From Sodalis-like secondary symbiont of Drepanosiphum platanoidis (GTDB lineage Bacteria > Pseudomonadota > Gammaproteobacteria > Enterobacterales > Enterobacteriaceae), in assembly GCF_964059955.1 (NCBI RefSeq), contig NZ_OZ060924.1, forward strand, positions 186,001 to 250,000: a stretch of DNA of 64,000 nt, in the 5' to 3' direction. The translations under genes and the position numbers were made by a program. The notes below the pieces were generated by a model. The model worked only from the letters and a program-made list of their open reading frames with translations. It was not told the origin of the DNA and did no database searches. Within the stretch, counting starts at the first letter, position 1; each line of letters starts with the position of its first letter. This document shows positions 31,350 through 40,386 of the stretch, piece after piece.

Positions 31350-32645
31350 TTATTTAATATATTTATTTAATAATTTTAATAAATTTAATAAAGGTAATGA
31401 ATTTTTATAAAAAATTTTATATCCATTTTTTCCTTGGGTTAATCTATAATTATTATTTTTTAATAAATTAGATATATTTTTAACTAAATCAATTATATTT
31501 TTAACTATTATTAAACCATTTAATTTTTTTAATTTATAACATATATCTAAAAAATTTTTTGTATAAGGACCTATAAGTATAGGAATTGAATTTATTGCTG
31601 CTTCAAGTGGATTATGTCCATAATATTTATTTATTAAACTTCCTCCTATAAAAGCTATATCAGATATTCTATATAAAAGCAAAAGTTCACCAATAGTATC
31701 AACGATAATAATATTTGTATTAATAGAAGGATTTTTTCCACTACTTTTATATATATATTTTAAATTATGATTTATAATTATTTTTTCTATTGAAAAACAT
31801 CTATTAATATGACGTGGTACAATAATTAAAAGTAAATTTGGAAATATTTTTAAAAGTTTTTTATGTGCTTTTATAATAATTTTTTCTTCACCTTTATGAG
31901 TACTACCAGCAATCCATATATAACGATTATGAGCCCATTTTTTTTTAAGTTTTATTGCATTTAATTTTAATTTAGAATTAATGGAAATATTAAATTTAAT
32001 ATTTCCAGTAACTTTAATTTTATTATTTTTTATTCCTATATCTAAAAATGACATTTTATCTTTATTACTTTGAGCAGCAATTAATGTAATTTTCTTTAAA
32101 ATTGATAACATAAAAAAATTAATTTTTTTATAAAAAATAACTGATTTATTTGATAATCTTGCATTTGCTATAATTAAAGGAATTTTTTTTGAAAAAGCTA
32201 AATAAATAAAATTAGGCCATAATTCTCTTTCCATAAGAATAATTATTCTAGGAGAAATTTTATTTAAAAATCTATTTACAGAAAAAAATAAATCATATGG
32301 AAAATAAAGATGAAATATATTTTTATTATATTTTAAATTAATTAATTTTGATCCACTAATTGTTGTTGTAGTAAATATTATAGGAATTTTAGGATATTTT
32401 TTTTTTAATAATTTTATTAATGGAATAGAAGATAATATTTCTCCAACAGATACTGCATGAATTAATATTCCATTAGATTTTATTTTTTTATTAAAAAATC
32501 CATATCTTTCAAAAAATCTTTTATCTTTTAAAAATATATTTTTTTTTTTAAAAAAAAATCTAATCCATATATATGGTTGTATTAAAAACATAATTATATT
32601 ATATATATATAAATATATTTTTATTTTTTTTTTTAAAAATTTCAA
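31350..32645 (-). CDS. waaA: Kdo transferase
   Basis: WaaA (KdtA) transfers Kdo residues from CMP-Kdo to lipid IVA at the inner membrane. The 431 residues compare with 425 in E. coli. An N-terminal membrane anchor is followed by IQPYIWIR, ERYGFF, and HAVSVGEI with the catalytic Glu; the C-terminal GT-B half has GSTHKGEE, VPRHI, and GGSLINKYYGHNPLE. The frame opens with TTG, which has GGAA seven bases upstream and adds about nine residues compared with E. coli; the only nearby ATG (codon 19) would cut into the anchor. It sits beside rpmBG as in E. coli; coaD and mutM are lost. Confidence 0.94.
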   Translation of the reverse strand: MKFLKKKIKIYLYIYNIIMFLIQPYIWIRFFFKKKNIFLKDKRFFERYGFFNKKIKSNGILIHAVSVGEILSSIPLIKLLKKKYPKIPIIFTTTTISGSKLINLKYNKNIFHLYFPYDLFFSVNRFLNKISPRIIILMERELWPNFIYLAFSKKIPLIIANARLSNKSVIFYKKINFFMLSILKKITLIAAQSNKDKMSFLDIGIKNNKIKVTGNIKFNISINSKLKLNAIKLKKKWAHNRYIWIAGSTHKGEEKIIIKAHKKLLKIFPNLLLIIVPRHINRCFSIEKIIINHNLKYIYKSSGKNPSINTNIIIVDTIGELLLLYRISDIAFIGGSLINKYYGHNPLEAAINSIPILIGPYTKNFLDICYKLKKLNGLIIVKNIIDLVKNISNLLKNNNYRLTQGKNGYKIFYKNSLPLLNLLKLLNKYIK

Positions 32646-32732
32646 AATTATTCCAAATTTATATTTAATATTATTTTATTTTAAATATTATTAATTTTTT
32701 AAAAAATAATTTTTTTAAAGTTTATAAAAATA

Positions 32733-32900
32733 TTATTTTAATTTAGTTTCTATATATATAACATGTTTTCTTATAATTGGATCAAATTTCTTTATTTCTA
32801 ATTTTTTTGTTTGATTTCTTTTATTCTTAGTTGTAGTATAAAAATGTTTTGTTCCAGAAGAAGATATTAATTTTATTTTTTCTCTAACTTTACTAGCCAT
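32733..32900 (-). CDS. rpmG: 50S ribosomal protein L33
   Basis: A 55-codon gene. It begins [17 protein letters not shown] and ends [10 protein letters not shown], and aligns throughout with E. coli L33 (55 residues), including [10 protein letters not shown] and LEIKKFDP. L33 binds near the E site of the large subunit. It follows rpmB by 12 bases on the same strand, the E. coli rpmB-rpmG operon. Confidence 0.97.
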   Translation of the reverse strand: MASKVREKIKLISSSGTKHFYTTTKNKRNQTKKLEIKKFDPIIRKHVIYIETKLK

Positions 32901-32912
32901 AATATATACCTA

Positions 32913-33137
32913 TTATTTTAATTTAATTTTTTTAATAATTTTTTCAATACCTTTTTTATCAATCATTCGTATTCCTTTTGTAGAAACTTTTAAAGAAATA
33001 TATTTTTTTTTACTTGAAATCCAAAATTTATGATTATGTAAATTAGGAAAAAATTTTCTTTTAGTTGCATTCATTGCATGAGATCTATTATTTCCAACTA
33101 ATGTTTTTTTTTTAGTTATTTGACAAATTCTAGACAT
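32913..33137 (-). CDS. rpmB: 50S ribosomal protein L28
   Basis: The 74 residues compare with 78 in E. coli; only the C-terminal tail is shorter. [19 protein letters not shown] and [14 protein letters not shown] are diagnostic. First gene of rpmB-rpmG. A TATAAT lies upstream (reverse complement at 33168-33173), but no convincing -35 accompanies it. Confidence 0.97.
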   Translation of the reverse strand: MSRICQITKKKTLVGNNRSHAMNATKRKFFPNLHNHKFWISSKKKYISLKVSTKGIRMIDKKGIEKIIKKIKLK

Positions 33138-33568
33138 ATTATTTTATACCTTTTATTTAAAATAATTATTATAACTAAATTTAAAAATATTATTAATATA
33201 TTTATATTAAAATTTAATACTTATTAAATTAAAATATTAAAATATAAAAATAGTTTTATATTTTAAATATTTTAATTTATTCATATAAATATGATATAAT
33301 TTTTATAAAGATTTTTATATAAAAATAATTTAATTAAATTTTTTATTTAATAATAAATATATTAATATAATATTTATATATAGTATATATAAAATTAAAT
33401 ATATATTTTTTATAAAAATTTTAATAAAAATTATTAAAAATAAATAATTTTAAATAATTTAAATTAATATTTAATGTTTTTTTAAAAAATGTATTAAATT
33501 TATTTTAAAAAAAAATTATTATTATTAAATTTTTAAAAAATATTTTATATATTTAAAAAAAATATCAT
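33138..33568. other. Divergent gap between rpmB and rsmC
   Basis: No gene is visible in 431 bases. On the plus strand an extended -10, TG-A-TATAAT (33292-33300), could serve rsmC although it lies about 270 bases upstream and has no good -35. The upstream signals of rpmBG must also lie here. The rest is A/T without clear structure. Confidence 0.45.
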
Positions 33569-34582
33569 ATGTATACAAAAAATAATTTTAATAAAATATT
33601 TAAACGTCACATAAATAAATTTAATAATAAAAATATAATTTTTTCTGGTGATATTATTAATTTTTTTCCAAAAGAAATAAATTTAAAAAATTTTAAATTT
33701 CATACTTTTTGGTTTCATCACAAAAAAAAATTATTAAAAAATAAAAATAATAAAATATTTTTTGGATTATTTAAAAATAATTCTTTTACAAAAGAATGTA
33801 ATTTTCTAATTTATTTTTGGCAAAAAAATAAATTAGAAAATTTATTTCAAATATTAAATATTTTTTCTTTTTTAAATAAAAATTGTGAAATTTTTATTAT
33901 TGGATATAAAAAATATGGTGTTAAAAGTGTTTTTAATTTACTTAAAAAATGGTGTTTTTTAAGTAAAATTGATAATATAGGACATTGTATATTATTTTAT
34001 GGAAAATTAATTAATATTCCTTCTTTTAATATAAATTTTTTTTTAAAAAAATATAATATAAATTCAATTATTATTAAAACTTTACCTGGAGTTTTTGATT
34101 ATAAAAAATTAGATAATGGAAGTAAATTTCTTTTATCTACATTAAATGAACCTTTTGAAGGAAAAATTATTGACATTGGTTGTGGATCTGGAATAATATC
34201 TGCATTTTTAGCTAATTATAATAAAAATATAGATATTACTCTTATTGATTCATATTATAGTGCAATTTTATCAAGTAAATTAACTTTTAAAAAAAATAAT
34301 TTAAATTGTAATATAATTTCTAGTGATGTATATTCTAATGTTTGTGGTAAATTTGATATGATTATAACTAATCCTCCATTTCATGATAAAAAAAATATTA
34401 ATTTTAAAATAGCTAAAAAAATAATATATAGATCTAAAAAATATCTTAATATTGGTGGTAAAATAAGAATTGTTGCAAATAATTTTTTACCTTATTCTTT
34501 TATGTTAGAAAAAACTTTTGGAACATATAAAATTTTATTAAAAAATAATTTTTTTAAAGTTTATGAAGCAATTAATTATTAA
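33569..34582 (+). CDS. rsmC: 16S rRNA guanine-N2 methyltransferase (G1207)
   Basis: RsmC methylates G1207 of 16S rRNA. The 337 residues compare with 343 in E. coli. The N-terminal half is a degenerate methyltransferase-like domain; the C-terminal half has the SAM-binding DIGCGSGIIS (about 210-219) and the catalytic NPPFHD. The N-terminal half is strongly Lys/Asn/Phe-rich. No Shine-Dalgarno sequence. It is isolated, convergent with tsaD. Confidence 0.92.
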   Translation: MYTKNNFNKIFKRHINKFNNKNIIFSGDIINFFPKEINLKNFKFHTFWFHHKKKLLKNKNNKIFFGLFKNNSFTKECNFLIYFWQKNKLENLFQILNIFSFLNKNCEIFIIGYKKYGVKSVFNLLKKWCFLSKIDNIGHCILFYGKLINIPSFNINFFLKKYNINSIIIKTLPGVFDYKKLDNGSKFLLSTLNEPFEGKIIDIGCGSGIISAFLANYNKNIDITLIDSYYSAILSSKLTFKKNNLNCNIISSDVYSNVCGKFDMIITNPPFHDKKNINFKIAKKIIYRSKKYLNIGGKIRIVANNFLPYSFMLEKTFGTYKILLKNNFFKVYEAINY

Positions 34583-34635
34583 TAATAATTTCAATTATTA
34601 AAAAATAAATATAAAAAATATTTTTATAAATTTAT

Positions 34636-35646
34636 TTAAAATTCCTCTTCTAATGACCATTTTTTATTAACTTTAATTATAAGATCTTTATTATTTAAAT
34701 TATTTTTTAATTTCATTAATCCAACATAAGCAATCATAGCTGCATTGTCTGTACAAAATTCTTTTTTAGGATAAAATAATTTTACTTTTCTTTTTTTCAT
34801 ATTTTTTGAAAATCTTTTTCTTAAAATAGAATTAGCACTTACTCCTCCAGCAATAACTAAATTTTTTAATCCAGTAAAATCTAAAGCTCTATTACATTTT
34901 ATTAATAAAGTGTCAATTAAAGCATCTTCAAATGCCATTGCTATATCTGATTTTATTTGTTTATTAATAATATTTTTTTTTATAATATTAGAAGCAAAAG
35001 TTTTTAATCCAGAAAAACTAAAATTTAATCCAGGTTTATTAATCATTGGTCTTGGAAATTTATAGTTATTTTTTTTACCATTTTTAGCTAAAAAAGATAT
35101 ATATTTACCTCCTGGATATTTTATTCCAAGTAATTTTGCAATTTTATCTGATGCTTCTCCTGCAGCATCATCTAAAGATTTTCCTAAAATTTTATAATTT
35201 CCAAAACTTATTGCTTTTATAATTTCAGTATGTTTTCCAGAAACTAATAAAGATAAAAATGGAAATTTAAGTAAATTATTTTTTATCATAGGAGATAATA
35301 AATGACCTTCCATATGATTTATAGGAACAGATGGAATATTTAATGCATATGATAATGATCTTCCAATAGTAGCTCCAACAATTAAAGATCCTATTAATCC
35401 TGGACCAGCTGTATATGCAATTCCATTAATATCATTAATTTTTAATTTATTTTTTTTTAAAATTTTTTTAATTAATAAAATTGTATATTTGATATGTTTT
35501 CTAGAAGCTATTTCAGGAACAATACCACCATAATTCATATGAGATTTTATTTGACTATGTACAATATGACATTGAAGTCCATATATATCATCATATAATG
35601 CTATTCCTGTTTCATCACATGATGTTTCAATTCCTAATATTTTCAT
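34636..35646 (-). CDS. tsaD: tRNA threonylcarbamoyladenosine synthase subunit TsaD
   Basis: TsaD transfers the threonylcarbamoyl group to A37 of ANN-decoding tRNAs, acting with TsaB, TsaC and TsaE. The 336 residues match E. coli's 337. The metal ligands His111 and His115 are in HMEGH; GIETSCDET at the start and the SFSGLKT and AGGVSANS motifs are intact. Its partners are not in the window. The gene is alone; in E. coli it is divergent from rpsU-dnaG-rpoD, which are not here. Confidence 0.97.
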   Translation of the reverse strand: MKILGIETSCDETGIALYDDIYGLQCHIVHSQIKSHMNYGGIVPEIASRKHIKYTILLIKKILKKNKLKINDINGIAYTAGPGLIGSLIVGATIGRSLSYALNIPSVPINHMEGHLLSPMIKNNLLKFPFLSLLVSGKHTEIIKAISFGNYKILGKSLDDAAGEASDKIAKLLGIKYPGGKYISFLAKNGKKNNYKFPRPMINKPGLNFSFSGLKTFASNIIKKNIINKQIKSDIAMAFEDALIDTLLIKCNRALDFTGLKNLVIAGGVSANSILRKRFSKNMKKRKVKLFYPKKEFCTDNAAMIAYVGLMKLKNNLNNKDLIIKVNKKWSLEEEF

Positions 35647-36086
35647 AAAAAAACCATTTAAAATATTTTTTATTTTTTAACAAAATTAAATTTATTTAAT
35701 TAAATTATTAAATAATAAAACGTATTATTTTTATAAAAAATTTTATAAATTTTATTTTATAAATTATTTATTAATAAATAAATATAATTATTATACAAAA
35801 TAATAAATATTTTTTATAAAATTTTTTTATATTAATATAATTAATTATTAATTTTTTTTAAATTTTTTATTTAAAAAAATAATTTTATTAAATAAAGATT
35901 TATTTATAAATTTTAATTATTAATAAAAAATTATTAAAAATAAATTATATAATATAATTATTTATAAAAAAATATTTTTTTATAAATAATTATAATTAAT
36001 TTAAATTTATATAAAAATTTTAAATTAATATAATAAAATTCAATATACATTAAATATTTATAAAAATATTTTTTAATATAAATTTT
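35647..36086. other. ftsY-tsaD gap with a long palindrome
   Basis: No reading frame or RNA gene is visible in 440 bases. The only notable structure is the 42-bp palindrome at 35953-35994, about 90 bases past the ftsY stop. Confidence 0.5.
35953..35994. repeat. Perfect 42-bp palindrome downstream of ftsY
   Basis: Bases 35953-35973 are the exact reverse complement of 35974-35994, with no central spacer. As RNA it would form a hairpin of about 19 A-U pairs including A7/T7 runs, so it might end ftsY transcription; as DNA it is a potential cruciform. Confidence 0.8.
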
Positions 36087-37262
36087 TTATTTATCTATAT
36101 ATAAAATAGCTTCAATAAAATCTTTAGAATTAAAAATTCTTAAATCTTGAATTTTTTCTCCTATTCCAATAAATCTAATAGGTATATTAAATTTATCATA
36201 AATTGAAAAAATTATACCTCCTTTAGCTGTTCCATCTAATTTTGTAATTGTAATTCCAGTAATATTTATATTTTTATTAAAAATATTTGTCTGATTAATT
36301 GCATTTTGACCAGTAGATGCATCAAGTATTAACATAATTTCATATGGAGCTTCATTAATTATTTTTTTAATTACTTTAACAATTTTTTTTAATTCATTCA
36401 TAAAATTTATTTTATTATGTAGTCTACCAGCTGTATCAATAATTAAAATATCAATATTTTTAGATTTAGCAATATTAATTGAATTAAAAATTATTGATGC
36501 AGAATCTTTTTTATTTTTATCATAAATAACAGAAACATCATTATATATTCCAAATATTTTTAATTGATCTATAGCAGCAGCACGAAATGTATCACCTGCA
36601 ACTAACATAACTTTTTTATTTTGTTTTTTATAAAAATAAGCTAATTTTCCTATAGTTGTTGTTTTTCCAACTCCATTAACTCCTACAACAAGTATAATAA
36701 ATGGTTTATATGAATTAATTTTTAAAGAAACATCAGAATTACGAATAATAGAAAATAATTCTTTTTTTATTTCTGAATAAATAATATTAGAATTATTAAT
36801 ATTTTTATAATCAATATTTTTAATTAAATTTTTAATAATTTTTTTAGAGGTTTTTATACCAATATCTGATATTATCAATTTTTCTTCTATTTTTTCAAAT
36901 AATTTTTTATCTATTTTTTTTTTATTTAATAATTTAAAAAAATTATTTCCTATTTGTTTTCTAGTTTTATATAAACTATTTTTTAAATTATTAAAAAATT
37001 TTTTTGAAGAAATTTTACATTTTTCTTTAAATGAAATATTTTTTTTTATATTTAAATTATTTAATAAAGATTTTTTTTTTAAAATTTTTGTATCATTTAT
37101 TTGTGATAATATATTTACATTAGATTTTATTTTTTTTTTATTTTTTTTTATTTTTTTTATATAAGAAATTTTATTAAATTTATTAAAAATATTATTTTTA
37201 TTTTTTTTAATATTTTTAATATTAAACCAAGATAAAAAACTTTTTTTATTATTTTTATTCAT
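36087..37262 (-). CDS. ftsY: Signal recognition particle receptor FtsY
   Basis: FtsY docks SRP-ribosome complexes at the inner membrane. The NG domain is complete: P-loop GVNGVGKTT (about 194-202), DTFRAAAIDQL, DTAGRLHNK and TKLDGTAKGG. The 391 residues compare with 497 in E. coli; the difference is the N-terminal A domain, here only about 80 residues. That domain is acidic in E. coli but here is rich in Lys and Asn. It begins KKSFLSWFN, recalling the membrane-targeting KKGFFSWLGF of E. coli. AAAGG precedes the ATG. rsmD is divergent, as in E. coli; ftsEX are absent. T10 at 37071-37080 is an A10 run in the frame. Confidence 0.95.
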   Translation of the reverse strand: MNKNNKKSFLSWFNIKNIKKNKNNIFNKFNKISYIKKIKKNKKKIKSNVNILSQINDTKILKKKSLLNNLNIKKNISFKEKCKISSKKFFNNLKNSLYKTRKQIGNNFFKLLNKKKIDKKLFEKIEEKLIISDIGIKTSKKIIKNLIKNIDYKNINNSNIIYSEIKKELFSIIRNSDVSLKINSYKPFIILVVGVNGVGKTTTIGKLAYFYKKQNKKVMLVAGDTFRAAAIDQLKIFGIYNDVSVIYDKNKKDSASIIFNSINIAKSKNIDILIIDTAGRLHNKINFMNELKKIVKVIKKIINEAPYEIMLILDASTGQNAINQTNIFNKNINITGITITKLDGTAKGGIIFSIYDKFNIPIRFIGIGEKIQDLRIFNSKDFIEAILYIDK

Positions 37263-37426
37263 TTATATATTACCTTTTAAAAATTTTTAAAAAAATATAT
37301 ATTTAAATATATAAAATAATATATATATATTTAATTAATTTTTTATATAAAATATCTTTTAAAAAATTATATTAGTATTTTACTAAAAATTTAGTATAAC
37401 TTAATTATTATATGTAATAAATATTT

Positions 37427-37999
37427 ATGATTAATAAAAAATTTAAAAAAAATATTAAAAAAATTAGAATTATTTCAGGAAAATTAAAAAATAGTAAATT
37501 AATTATTAAAAATAATTTAATTATTAGATCAACAACAAATTTAAGAAGAGAAATGATTTTTAATTGGTTATCATATAAAATATATGATTCTTATTGTTTA
37601 GATTGTTTTGCAGGAACTGGTGCTTTAGGAATAGAGTCTATTTCACGTTACGCATCATATGCAACATTAATTGAAAAAAATTATAAAATATATAATTTTT
37701 TATTAAAAAATGTTAATTTATTAAAATTAATTAATATAAAAGTTATTAAAAGTAATTTTTTTGTATGGATAAAAAATACAAAAAAAAAATTTAATATTAT
37801 TTTTATAGATCCTCCATTTTATAAAAATTTAGTAAATAAAACTATATCTTCTTTAGAAGATAATAATATTTTAATGAAAAATTCTTTTATTTATATAGAA
37901 ATAGAAAATAATAATATTATAATAAATATTCCAAAAAGTTGGATTTTATATAAAAAAAAAATATTTAAAAATGTTATATGTTTTCTTTATAAGAAATAA
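37427..37999 (+). CDS. rsmD: 16S rRNA guanine-N2 methyltransferase (G966)
   Basis: RsmD methylates G966 of 16S rRNA. The 190 residues compare with 198 in E. coli. Early IISGKLKNSKL and RSTTNLRREMIFNWL match GGQWRGRKL and RPTTDRVRETLFNWL; the SAM site is DCFAGTGALGIES and the catalytic motif DPPF is present. No Shine-Dalgarno sequence. An A10 run (37780-37789) lies in frame. Divergent from ftsY as in E. coli. Confidence 0.95.
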   Translation: MINKKFKKNIKKIRIISGKLKNSKLIIKNNLIIRSTTNLRREMIFNWLSYKIYDSYCLDCFAGTGALGIESISRYASYATLIEKNYKIYNFLLKNVNLLKLINIKVIKSNFFVWIKNTKKKFNIIFIDPPFYKNLVNKTISSLEDNNILMKNSFIYIEIENNNIIINIPKSWILYKKKIFKNVICFLYKK

Positions 38000-38029
38000 T
38001 ATAAATATATTTATATATATTTTATATAA

Positions 38030-38071
38030 ATATTTAAACAAATTTTTTTACAAAAAAATTTGTTTAAATAT
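38030..38071. repeat. Inverted repeat, 20-bp arms, 2-base loop
   Basis: Bases 38030-38049 pair perfectly with 38052-38071 around the dinucleotide AC. The structure lies 30 bases after the rsmD stop and could terminate it, although no T-tract follows. It overlaps a 65-codon low-complexity frame that I do not accept as a gene. Confidence 0.75.
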
Positions 38072-38196
38072 AAAAATATATTATATTTATAATAATTTTT
38101 TATTTAAATTTATATATAAAATATTTTTTTATAAAAAAAATTATGATTTATTTTTATATATAAATTAAATAAAATAATTTTAATATGGAGTTTTAT

Positions 38197-38541
38197 ATGA
38201 AAAAAAAAACAAAAAATTTATTAAATTGTACAAATTCAGCAATTTTAAGAATTAAACAACTTATTTTTTTAAAAAAAAAATCAAATCTTAATTTAAGAAT
38301 ATATATTACTGGAGGTGGATGTAATGGATTTAAATATAAATTTTTATTAGATAAAGAAATAAAAAAAAATGATTTATTTTTTAATTATATGGGAGCAAGA
38401 TTTATAATTGATCCAATAAGTATTCAATATATAAAAGGTGGATTTCTTGATTATAAAGAAGAGTTAAAAGGATCTCGTTTTATTTTAATAAATCCAAAAG
38501 CTAAAAATACTTGTAGTTGTGGATCTTCTTTTAACATTTAA
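38197..38541 (+). CDS. erpA: Iron-sulfur cluster carrier ErpA
   Basis: ErpA is an A-type carrier that delivers Fe-S clusters to target proteins. Starting at 38197 gives 114 residues, the E. coli length, with cluster ligands Cys42 (GGGC), Cys106 and Cys108 (CSCGSS) at E. coli positions. A longer frame opens at 38185, but its ATG overlaps GGAG (38187-38190), which is well placed as ribosome binding site for 38197. RlmN here is a client type (radical SAM Fe-S). An A10 run lies at 38271-38280. Confidence 0.95.
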   Translation: MKKKTKNLLNCTNSAILRIKQLIFLKKKSNLNLRIYITGGGCNGFKYKFLLDKEIKKNDLFFNYMGARFIIDPISIQYIKGGFLDYKEELKGSRFILINPKAKNTCSCGSSFNI

Positions 38542-38689
38542 AAAATTTTAATATATATAATTTTTATATAAAATGTTTAAAAAATAAAAAAATTATATTT
38601 ATATAAATACATAAAAATATAATTATTAATTTTTAAATATTTTATTTTTAAATTTTTTAAATAACTAATAAAATAAAATATTAAATTAT

Positions 38690-40336
38690 ATGAATATTTA
38701 TAATAATTTTATTATTAATATAATAAAAAAAGAATTAAAAAAAAATAAAAATAAAAAAATATGTACAAGATTTCCTCCTGAACCAAATGGTTATTTACAT
38801 ATTGGACATGCAAAATCAATTTATTTAAATTTTAATATTGCAAAAAAATTTAATGGTAAATGTAATTTACGTTTTGATGATACAAATCCAGTAAATGAAA
38901 CAAAAAATTTTATTAATTCTATTAAAAAAGATATAAAATGGTTAGGTTTTAAATGGAATGGATCTATAAAATATTCTTCAAATTATTTTGATTTATTATA
39001 TAAATATGCTATTTTTTTAATTAAAAAAAATTTTGCTTATGTTGATGAATTATCTTCTAAACAAATTAAAAAATATAAAGGAACATTAAATACTCCTGGA
39101 ATTAATAGTCCTTATCGTAATAGAACTATAGAAGAAAATATAAAATTATTTAATAATATGAAAAATGGAAAATATATTGAAGGAAAATTATGTTTAAGAG
39201 CAAAAATTGATATGAAATCTCCAAGAATAATAATGAGAGATCCAGTATTATATAGAATTAAATATTTTCCACATCATCAAACAGGTAATAAATGGTGTAT
39301 TTATCCAACATATGATTTTAGTCATTGTATATCAGATTATATAGAAGGAATAACTCATTCATTATGTACACTTGAATTTCAAGATAATAGAGAATTATAT
39401 AATTGGATTCTTAATAAAATTTTTACAAAAAAATATCCTAAACAGTATGAATTTTCAAGATTAAATATTCAATTTACTGTTTTATCTAAAAGAAAATTAA
39501 AAAAATTAGTAGAAAAAAAAATTGTTTCAGGATGGGATGATCCTAGAATGCCAACAATATCTGGATTAAAAAAAAGAGGATATACTTCTAAATCAATTAA
39601 AAATTTTTGTAAAAAAATAGGTATTACTAAACAAAATAATTTAATAGAATTTTCATTATTAGAATCTTGTATTAGAGAAGAATTAAATATATCTGCTCCT
39701 CGTATAATGGCTGTAATAAATCCATTAAAAATAATATTTATTAATTTACCTAAAAATTATAAAGAAAAAATTTTAATGAAAAATCATCCTTTTAAATCTA
39801 AAATGGGTACACGTAAAGTATATTTTAATAAAGAAATTTATATTGATAATTCAGATTTTCTTGAAAATGCAACAAAAAAATATAAAAGACTTGTTCTAGG
39901 AAAAGAAGTTCGTTTAAGATATTCTTATGTTATTAAAGCAGAAAAAATTAAAAAAGATAAAAATGGAATAATAAATGTTGTATATTGTTCATGTGATTTA
40001 AAAACTTTAAATAAAAAACCAAATAATAGAAAAGTTAAAGGTATTATTCATTGGGTATCTGCTATAAAAAATTTACCAGCAAAGTTTTATTTATATGAAA
40101 ATTTATTTTTAGATAAAAATCCAAATAATTCAGATGATTTTTTAAAAAAAATTAATAAAAATTCTTTATCTATAAAACATGGATTTATAGAAAAAATAAA
40201 TATAAAAAATAAATTAAAAAAATATTTTCAATTTGAAAGAGAAGGATATTTTTATTTAGATAATAAAATTAATTCTAAAAAATTACGATTTAATCGTATT
40301 GTAAAATTAAAAAATTCTTATATAAATAAAAAATAA
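38690..40336 (+). CDS. glnS: Glutaminyl-tRNA synthetase
   Basis: GlnS charges glutamine to tRNA-Gln. The 548 residues compare with 554 in E. coli. Class I motifs are HIGH at 37-40 (in [15 protein letters not shown]) and VLSKRKL near 268. The catalytic core through [10 protein letters not shown] is well conserved; the anticodon-binding beta-barrel half is more Lys/Asn-rich. No Shine-Dalgarno sequence. Convergent with dxs, only 50 bases apart. Confidence 0.97.
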   Translation: MNIYNNFIINIIKKELKKNKNKKICTRFPPEPNGYLHIGHAKSIYLNFNIAKKFNGKCNLRFDDTNPVNETKNFINSIKKDIKWLGFKWNGSIKYSSNYFDLLYKYAIFLIKKNFAYVDELSSKQIKKYKGTLNTPGINSPYRNRTIEENIKLFNNMKNGKYIEGKLCLRAKIDMKSPRIIMRDPVLYRIKYFPHHQTGNKWCIYPTYDFSHCISDYIEGITHSLCTLEFQDNRELYNWILNKIFTKKYPKQYEFSRLNIQFTVLSKRKLKKLVEKKIVSGWDDPRMPTISGLKKRGYTSKSIKNFCKKIGITKQNNLIEFSLLESCIREELNISAPRIMAVINPLKIIFINLPKNYKEKILMKNHPFKSKMGTRKVYFNKEIYIDNSDFLENATKKYKRLVLGKEVRLRYSYVIKAEKIKKDKNGIINVVYCSCDLKTLNKKPNNRKVKGIIHWVSAIKNLPAKFYLYENLFLDKNPNNSDDFLKKINKNSLSIKHGFIEKINIKNKLKKYFQFEREGYFYLDNKINSKKLRFNRIVKLKNSYINKK

Positions 40337-40386
40337 TAATTAATAATTTTTATAAAAAAATTAATCTTTATTAAAAAAATATATAA

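Noticed and set aside
37971-38168. 65-codon plus-strand frame between rsmD and erpA
   Set aside because: It overlaps the end of rsmD, is made almost only of Tyr, Phe, Ile, Lys and Asn, contains the 20-bp-arm hairpin and has no recognisable motif: an open frame by AT composition.
38185-38196. ErpA start four codons upstream at 38185
   Set aside because: The upstream ATG overlaps the GGAG that is well placed for the ATG at 38197, and the later start gives exactly the E. coli length and Cys numbering.
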